Source: Adineta ricciae
Lineage: Eukaryota; Rotifera; Eurotatoria; Adinetida; Adinetidae
NCBI GenBank assembly: GCA_905250025.1
Contig: CAJNOJ010000285.1
Location: 35,972 to 99,971 of the forward strand
Direction of reading: 5' to 3'
DNA length: 64,000 nt
The position numbers and the translations under genes were made by a program. Positions within the stretch are counted from its first letter, which is position 1, and every line of letters begins with the position of its first letter. Of the stretch, positions 57,733 to 64,000 are shown piece by piece. The notes under the pieces are model-generated. The model had not been told where the DNA came from. It worked only from the letters and a program-made list of their open reading frames with translations, and ran no database searches.

Positions 57733-60191
57733 TTAAGATTCAAAGAGTACTTTCAAGTGAACATTGTTTTGTAGTATTTCTGTGACAAGAAGTTGTTGAA
57801 TAGTGCTATCGACGTGATTGTAAGATAGATTTAACATGGTGAGTGCCTGTAAAATACACCAAATATATATTCAAATATGTAAAAAAGTTAATGAAGAAAC
57901 AGCCGATTTTATGATATTGAGATTCTGTTATCGCGAAATCAGCTGCTTCATCCTTGAGCAGAATGATGTGACTAATGTTACCTTATTTTGCTCTAAACTT
58001 CTGGCTAGGTATTGTGCTCCTTGTGAACTAACGCGATTAAAACTAAGATCGAGCGTGATGAGTGTCTGTGAAATCGAGTGTTTTGATAGTTGAATGAAAA
58101 ACAAGATGATCCGAGTAATGTTACTTCGTTTTGTCGTAAAGCATCACCTAGGTATTGTGCTCCTTGAGCACCGATTCGATTGTTTTCTAAATTTAGTTTG
58201 GTCATTGTCTGTGCATAATTACCAGTAGATGATACAAGAAGGAGGAGGAGAAGAGGAGTGTCGTTCATATTACTTTGTTTATTTGCAAAGCAGCAGCCAG
58301 ATACTGTACGCCTTGATCACCAATCTGATTGTTTTCAAGGTTGAGCGTAGTTAGCGTCTATGGAAAATGAGTTGTGAATAATTAGATATACAGATGAACA
58401 ACGTGCATTATAGTACTTTATTTTGTTGTAAAGTATTTACTAGATGTTGCACTCCTTGATGTGCTATTTGATTAAAATCAAGATTGAGGGTGGTGAGAGT
58501 CTATAAACCAAACGAAGAAATTTTTGAAAAAGTCGATGAACTGCGTAGATTATGTTACTTTGTTTATCCGTAAAGAACAAGCTAAGTGCTCTACTCCCTG
58601 ATCACCGATTTCATTATGTTTAAGGATTAGTGTAGTCAGTGTCTGTTAAAAGTAGTGAATGTATGGTTCTATAAAATAATAGCGATGTGGATGATATGAC
58701 CTTGTTTCGTTCTAGAGCATTGGCTAGATATTCTGCGCCTTGACTAGTGATTTTATTATGTGTGAAATTTATTGTAGTAAGTGTCTGTCGAAGAACAGTA
58801 AGTGTATATAGTTGGAAGACAGTATGAGTTATATTACCTCGTTTTGTTTTAATGCATTCGTTAAATAATGTACGCCTTCATCACCGATTTCATTTATTTC
58901 AAGATTTAGTTTAGTGAGTGTCTTCAAAACAAAAGTGAATAAATGCTTCAATAAGACGATGAATGATACCACTATAGTGTTACTTTGTTTATTTGCAGTG
59001 TATTGGATAGATACTGCGCACCTTGTGCACAAATTTCATTGCAACCAAGATTGAGAGCGGTGAGTGTCTGTGAAATCGAATGTATTACTAGTTGAATGAA
59101 GGACAAGATGATCTAAGTAATGTTACTTCATTTTGTTGCAAAGCATCACCCAGATATTGTGCTCCTTGGGCTCGTATTCGATTTAGTCGAAGATTTATTT
59201 CGGTCAGTGTCTATGCATAATTACCAGTAGATGATACAAGAAAGTGAACAGAAGTGTCAATTATATTACTTTGTTTATTTGCAATGCATCAGCTAGATAC
59301 TGTGCTCCTCGATCACCAGTTTGATTGTTTTCAAGACCAAGCGTAGTTAAAGTCTACAAAAGGTAAGTGCTGAATGATTAGGTATACAGATGAGCAGTGT
59401 GCACAATTGTACTTTATTTTGTTGTAAAGCATTCGCTAGATGTTGTATTCCTTCGTACCCAATTTGATTGAAATCAAGATTAAGCGTGGTAAGTGTCTAT
59501 AAAATAAATGAAAGACTATTTGAATACATAGATGGCCGCTATTTATTATATTACTTTGTTCATCCGTAATGCATTGCCTAAGTACTGTGCTCCTTGATTG
59601 GCGATTCCATTGGAATCGAGATTTAGAATGGTTAGCGTCTGAAAATAAAAGTAAGTGAATAGCTGACTATGCAGAAAGACAATATGTTACGTTGTTTTTT
59701 TGTAAGGCATCTGCTAAATATTTGATAGCATCGTCGTATATTTTATTATGTTTAAGGTTTAGTATAGTAAGGGTCTGCGTAAAGAAAGTGAATAAATCGT
59801 GGCAAAAGAAAGTGAGGAATATTGATAGTGTTACTTTATTCTGTTGCAATGCATGCGCTAGATAGATTGTTCCTTCTAAACCGATTTTATTAGAAGTGAG
59901 ATCTAATGTAGTGAGTGTCTCCAAAAAATAAAATGGATGCATAATATTACTGACATAAATGTAATACTTGAAAATTAAGTTCAAATTTCGTATTATACAT
60001 TACTGGTTTATCGTTAACGAAAATGACTTTTTAATAAAACCTAAGATTACTTGATATCGGTGGTATGTGTCTATGATGGCATCGAGTCTTGTGCACACTA
60101 GATGACATGAACAAATAATCGTTAATTCATCGAGATGATCAAGAATGCGATAAATCAGTTCCACCGGTAATGTATGAAGTGACAGAGCCAT
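57733..60191 (-). CDS. F-box/LRR protein with one-repeat-per-exon structure
   Basis: Exon 1 (60191-60051, 47 codons) holds an F-box-like motif (LPVELIYRILDHL...CHLVCTRLDAIIDTY). Fourteen LRR exons follow, each exactly 84 bp and phase 0: 59918-59835, 59774-59691, 59638-59555, 59496-59413, 59353-59270, 59210-59127, 59067-58984, 58921-58838, 58784-58701, 58642-58559, 58500-58417, 58357-58274, 58208-58125, 58065-57982. The last exon is 57846-57733 (ends VLFES). The total is 476 aa. Each LRR is 28 residues of ribonuclease-inhibitor type (for example TLTTLNLDFNQIGYEGIQHL). Donors are GTAACA, GTAATA, GTACAA, GTACTA or GTCATA. Possible substrate-recognition subunit of an SCF ubiquitin ligase (family knowledge) or a ligand-binding LRR protein. 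Confidence 0.82.
57982..59638 (-). repeat. Higher-order repeat: seven-exon LRR block duplicated with about 1-kb offset
   Basis: LRR exons 3-7 pair with exons 10-14 at offsets of 996, 996, 996, 1002 and 1002 bp. The resemblance extends into introns: gtagatgatacaagaa recurs at about 59228 and 58228, and the intron with acagatgaacaacgtgc at 58391 pairs with one near 59391. Exon 4/11 and 5/12 proteins are nearly the same. Confidence 0.75.
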
Positions 60192-60660
60192 TTTGTTAGA
60201 TATTTATAAATTTGCTTTTAAGTATCATATGTCACGATGGTGTAATATCACATTCTTATCTTTGATTTTATGTCGAGCAGTGAATGTTTGCATACTAATG
60301 GTTCTCTCTTCTTCAAACACTTCTTATCAATCCATGGACATTTTAGTTTCTTTTATGACATAGAATAAAAGTAGTATGAGAGAAATAAAAATGTAGAAAT
60401 GATATTAGAAGATCTAGTTAACATAATTAAAAGATAGAAAACTAACGAAAAACAAATTAAACGGCGATAATCGATATTTGTCAATTGCAGTCGTACGCAT
60501 ACGCAAATACAATATTTGAATTAACAAACAAATTCACCTCTCTCTCTCAAGATATTTTTCTCGTTGTTTAGAAAAACATTTTTTGTCATAAAGATTTCAT
60601 CAACAAATGCTACTATTAAATTCGAGTATGATCATGTTTTATATTTATTCTATTCTACAA

Positions 60661-60681
60661 GTAACGCGGCTTAGTAGCCGC
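60661..60681. repeat. Dispersed hairpin, GCGGC stem, site 2
   Basis: gtaacgcggc, loop ttagta, gccgc: the same stem and lead-in as at 32191-32211 with a different loop sequence. Confidence 0.35.
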
Positions 60682-60833
60682 TAAACCTTCTACTGAAAGG
60701 ATAGTATTAGAGCGCTAACATTCGTCGAAAGAGAGAAAAAAGTTATTTCAGTTGAACGGTCTAATCATTTGATAATTTGTCAGAATGTTTCATCTAGACC
60801 AATTTCGCTTCCTAAAATCTTCTGAAACTAACG

Positions 60834-61314
60834 CCTAGTCATTTGTCAACCTCTCTCCGATCAACCACGCACGGCTAGCCTTTGGTACCTAATCAGTGTT
60901 TAATGATATTTTCATACTAAAAAGTACCTCGTTCTTACTGAGCCCGTCTCTAGCGAAGTTACCGCAATTCTTCGTAACTTCGTGACCTACAGAATATCTT
61001 TTATTATCATTTTTAGTTGAATAAGTTGGTGATCTACATAGTTTTTTCTCGAAGCTCGAAAAGACATCCTATACGTATACCTTCGAATATTTACATAGCC
61101 ATATAATTCTCTGGAAAAGGTTTCAATCTTCTCTCCCACCACGAGGAACCTTAAATAGCTGCTAGCTATGTTCGTGCAGAGCAATGATTAATTCCTGACC
61201 AAGAAATCTTAAAGCTCTATAAAAATCACAAAGTTTGTTCTGAAAAATATTATTCTGGAAATCGACGACTAGTCGCTCGTCGGCCTTCCTCCGGTCGACC
61301 ACTCGCAGCTAGCC
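60834..61314. repeat. Pair of diverged 47-bp direct repeats
   Basis: 60834-60880 and 61268-61314 align without gaps from ctagtc to ctagcc. Most mismatches are transitions (A/G or C/T). They may be fragments of one dispersed element. Confidence 0.35.
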
Positions 61315-62439
61315 GTTACATGTAGATGTTCACTCTTCCATTTAGTCTAGAGTCACTTTTGAAACTAATCCATTCATTCTCTTATATTCTCTCTTTAAAA
61401 GTCACCCTCTTTGTGTTACTGTGACTCTCGAAGACAACACTTGACAAGCGAAACATTATTTTGAATGGCTGGCATCAGATGATATTCATATAGTATAGCT
61501 GTTTATAAAAGTGTGTGATCTCATTAGTATGCTGATTACTATGGAGATCCAGCGATCGGACGTCAGTCAGCTATTACATTTTGTTCTACATATTGCCGCT
61601 TAAAACATTATCGTCTCAAAAAATTGATCCTTTGTCGCAAAAAACGGGCCAGAAAGTGTTCATGAAAAAACTTACACCGTATTCGAGAACCTCGACCTGG
61701 ATTACCCTTCGGTCAACCCTTACTACTTTCAAGCAGTGTTGGGTAATATTTTAAGACAAAATGAACGAACGAACGAACACACATCAACTTGTTTTTTCAG
61801 TGATATCAGCTCGACGCATTACCCTCCTTTCAGTAGAGGGAACAAATCATTGATGAAATAAAATCTACCAATTATAGTATTGTCCTTAAGACGTCTCTCT
61901 ATTTCAGGCGATATTTTAATTTTCAAAATGTGTTTAACTCGTATATGAATTGAGTATTGTATAAAAAAATTAGCTTTTTCAAAAATTTCCGGTGGATAGG
62001 CGCCGCCTACCTTGGTTACGCCTCTATAAATTTGCTAGATGAATTCAATTCACTATTTGCATACACAGAAAATACCTGTCTACCGTAGTCAAGGATAAAG
62101 TGCGTCGGCACGACGAGCGTTACTGGTAGGGATTCGAAAATAAAATATTTCAAAAAAAAAAATTGCACCTGACAAAATTCTATTGTTCTTTCTTTGAAGT
62201 CATGCTTCATCTGGTCACTTTTTTCTTCCAGAGATGGCTTTTTTCTCGATTCCATTCGTATGAAAAGCTTTTGTATTTGTCTTAGAATACACTTCATTTC
62301 GGATTGTTTGCATAACTGAAAATGAAAAAAAAACAACACGTTCGAATGTTGTGCTTCTTCAATTATTAGAATAAACTTTTTTAGTTTCTACATTCGATAC
62401 AAAATCGACTCGAGTATTTCGATCTGGATGAACTTTTAA

Positions 62440-64000
62440 ATGGCGATAGTTATTACGCTATTAACAACTTTCGTCTTAAAAACAGTTCTGGGCACAGTGG
62501 TATACAACTCGACGTATCATTTCGACGCGAGTGCTACAGCGTCAAATCCACTAAAAGGTTTTGTTCCTTATTATTTATGGGTACAAAATCAACCAAATGT
62601 CAACGACTTGCCTTATTCAATGGAAAATTACTACATTCCAATGAAGAATATAATGACTGGTACAACGTCATTTGATTTCTCTTCGATCGATACTGTTTTA
62701 ACAAATATTGCCAAAAGAAATCATCATGCCATTCTTCGAGTTTATATCGATTTTCCCGGATATAATCTTAGAGATTCTTTACCTGATTTTCTTTGGAATG
62801 GTCTTACGTAATGATTCACTACTTTTGTCTATATATCGAGTCTACAATTTCATTTGTTTATTTTAGTATCTATGCGGGAAACGCAGATCAGGGTTTTTTC
62901 CCTGATTACAATAATCAAACATTGATCGATTGTATTGTTAATCTTATCCATGCCTTGGGTAAACAATATGATGGAGATAAAAGAATTGGATTTTGGCAAA
63001 TAGGTTTTCTTGGTCATTGGGGCGAATGGCATACGTGGCCTAATGGAACCTATTTTGCATCGACCTACCATCAAGATCAAGTTCTTTCTGCTTTTAACTC
63101 ATCATTTATGACAACAAAACTTCAAATTCGCTATTTTCATGTGACTGGAAGTCACAGTGCTACAAGTTGGAATGTAGGCTTTCATGACGATTCATTTGCT
63201 CAAGATACTTACGGCGAAGATTGGATGTTCTATAATCAAAGTGTGCAAGTAGGAGCAGATCAACGATGGAGAAGTCAAGTAAGTTTTGCTGTACTGGACA
63301 AAAGAAAATCATCAAAATTTTGTTTTTGTAGCCGATAGGAGGTGAAATTCGGCCTGAATTAATGCCTTGCTTATTCGCAAGCGACGCCGTTACCGCCTGT
63401 CGGGCAATAACTGATTTAATCCCATTGAACTGGACTACCTGTGTGGAATTGACTCACTCTACGTTCCAATGGCATGCATATCCTTTCATGAATCCAATGA
63501 ATAAATCAGATTTGGCGAGAACAATCAATGCATCAATAATGCTGGGATATTCCTTTTTTGTTTCTCAAATTCTTGTCAATGAAATCAATTGCTCCGTATG
63601 GTAAGTACTATTTATATCTTTATTCACAAGAGATAACCTACTTTTTCATCGAAATTCATTTGGTTAGTTCACATTTTATAAGAATCAGTGTGACAATGTC
63701 CAATATTGGAGTGGCACCCTTTTACTATCCGCTAACTCTGAATGCAAAAGCAGTGAATAGTATAACGCAGTCTCTAATCTTAACGAAATCAATAACTGTT
63801 CCACTTGCTAATCAACTCGATCAAAACTCTTATATTTATGACTTCGATATGAAAATAGAAGCAAATACAAACGTACAATTTTCAATCTGGCTTGACAGTT
63901 CTTATCTTGTTGGTAATCAGAAAATCGTATTTGCTATTTCAAACGCTAGTTCATCCGGTATTATTCAACTACCAGTTATGTTCATACGATCTTGTAACAG
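62440..64000 (+). CDS. Secreted DUF4832-like protein (3' end beyond window)
   Basis: Exons 62440-62807, 62867-63278, 63332-63600 and 63668 to the edge, all GT..AG with consistent phases (2, 0, 2). A signal peptide (MAIVITLLTTFVLKTVLGT) precedes the core. The motifs NPLKGFVPYY near residue 35, RIGFWQIGFLGHWGEWHTW and IGGEIRPEL resemble the DUF4832/DUF4874 family of bacterial secreted proteins, which look like TIM-barrel glycoside hydrolases; the Glu in GEWH is a candidate active-site acid (inference). The last exon begins a beta-rich C-terminal domain (VTMSNIGVAPFYYPL). With introns and a signal peptide it is an integrated animal gene, but the family is mainly bacterial, so horizontal origin is plausible. 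The substrate is unknown. Confidence 0.72.

Larger units (their letters stand above)
60192..62439. other. Spacer with dispersed repeats, no gene seen
   Basis: About 2.2 kb without a convincing gene. It contains the second GCGGC hairpin (60661-60681) and two related 47-bp segments (60834-60880 and 61268-61314). Short minus-strand frames at 60987 and 62016 lack any recognisable domain. Confidence 0.45.

Noticed and set aside
1-64000. CRISPR arrays, bacterial operons, ribosome binding sites, tRNA or rRNA genes
   Set aside because: The sequence is eukaryotic with spliceosomal introns; I saw no spacer-repeat arrays, cloverleaf-like tRNA sequence or rRNA signature by eye.

Overview
The window reads as AT-rich animal DNA, most likely from a bdelloid rotifer (inference). 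The signs are many short introns (about 45-65 bp, GT..AG), NHL-propeller, LDLa/EGF-GPCR and F-box/LRR genes of the lineage-expanded kind, bacterial-looking genes (SDR, DUF4832-like) beside metazoan ones, and pervasive duplication. I saw no operons, CRISPR arrays, rRNA or tRNA genes. Gene models were built by hand from reading frame, splice-site and phase agreement.

Layout. 1-6.0 kb (-): a secreted multi-propeller NHL gene running off the left edge. 6.0-7.8 kb: no gene. 7.8-14.5 kb: a direct duplication in which parts of the NHL gene and of the SDR region recur (817-3183 = 10055-12420; 7815-10053 = 12422-14547), each junction marked by a single n. 14.8-31.4 kb: an MFS transporter (+), TMEM26-like protein (-), ARM-TIR-SAM protein with a CaaX end (-), orphan GPCR (+), decayed sushi-like gene (-), type II membrane NHL-like protein (+), alpha/beta hydrolase (-) and gamma-glutamyltransferase (-). 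31.4-33.3 kb: an LRR pseudogene, a 113-aa orphan and a 198-bp fragment of an LDLa gene. 33.3-45.2 kb: a second colinear copy of 15.1-29.7 kb, broken by n joins and a 16-N gap. In it the TIR-SAM and TMEM26 genes are intact, the MFS gene is cut only by the n join, the GPCR, NHL and hydrolase copies are pseudogenes, and the GGT copy is truncated by a join. 45.3-47.6 kb: hAT transposase remains. 47.6-52.3 kb (-): a giant LDLa/EGF receptor with a 7TM tail, frameshifted before TM6. 53.3-54.4 kb (-): a lipidated ADP-ribosyltransferase-like protein with a Cys-rich tail. 55.5-57.5 kb: a GNAT-like ORF split by an intact mariner. 57.7-60.2 kb (-): an F-box/LRR gene whose repeats are fourteen 84-bp exons. 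62.4 kb to the end (+): a secreted DUF4832-like gene, incomplete.

The genes do not form one pathway. The most interesting themes are innate-immunity-type signalling (ARM-TIR-SAM, ART-like, LRR), modular exon architecture (phase-1 888-bp propeller exons; phase-0 84-bp LRR exons), and duplicated blocks with different fates. The n characters (10054, 12421, 33298, 38977, 40169-40184, 43599, 45242, 55705) are assembly joins, so part of the duplication may be alternative haplotypes laid end to end rather than true tandem copies.
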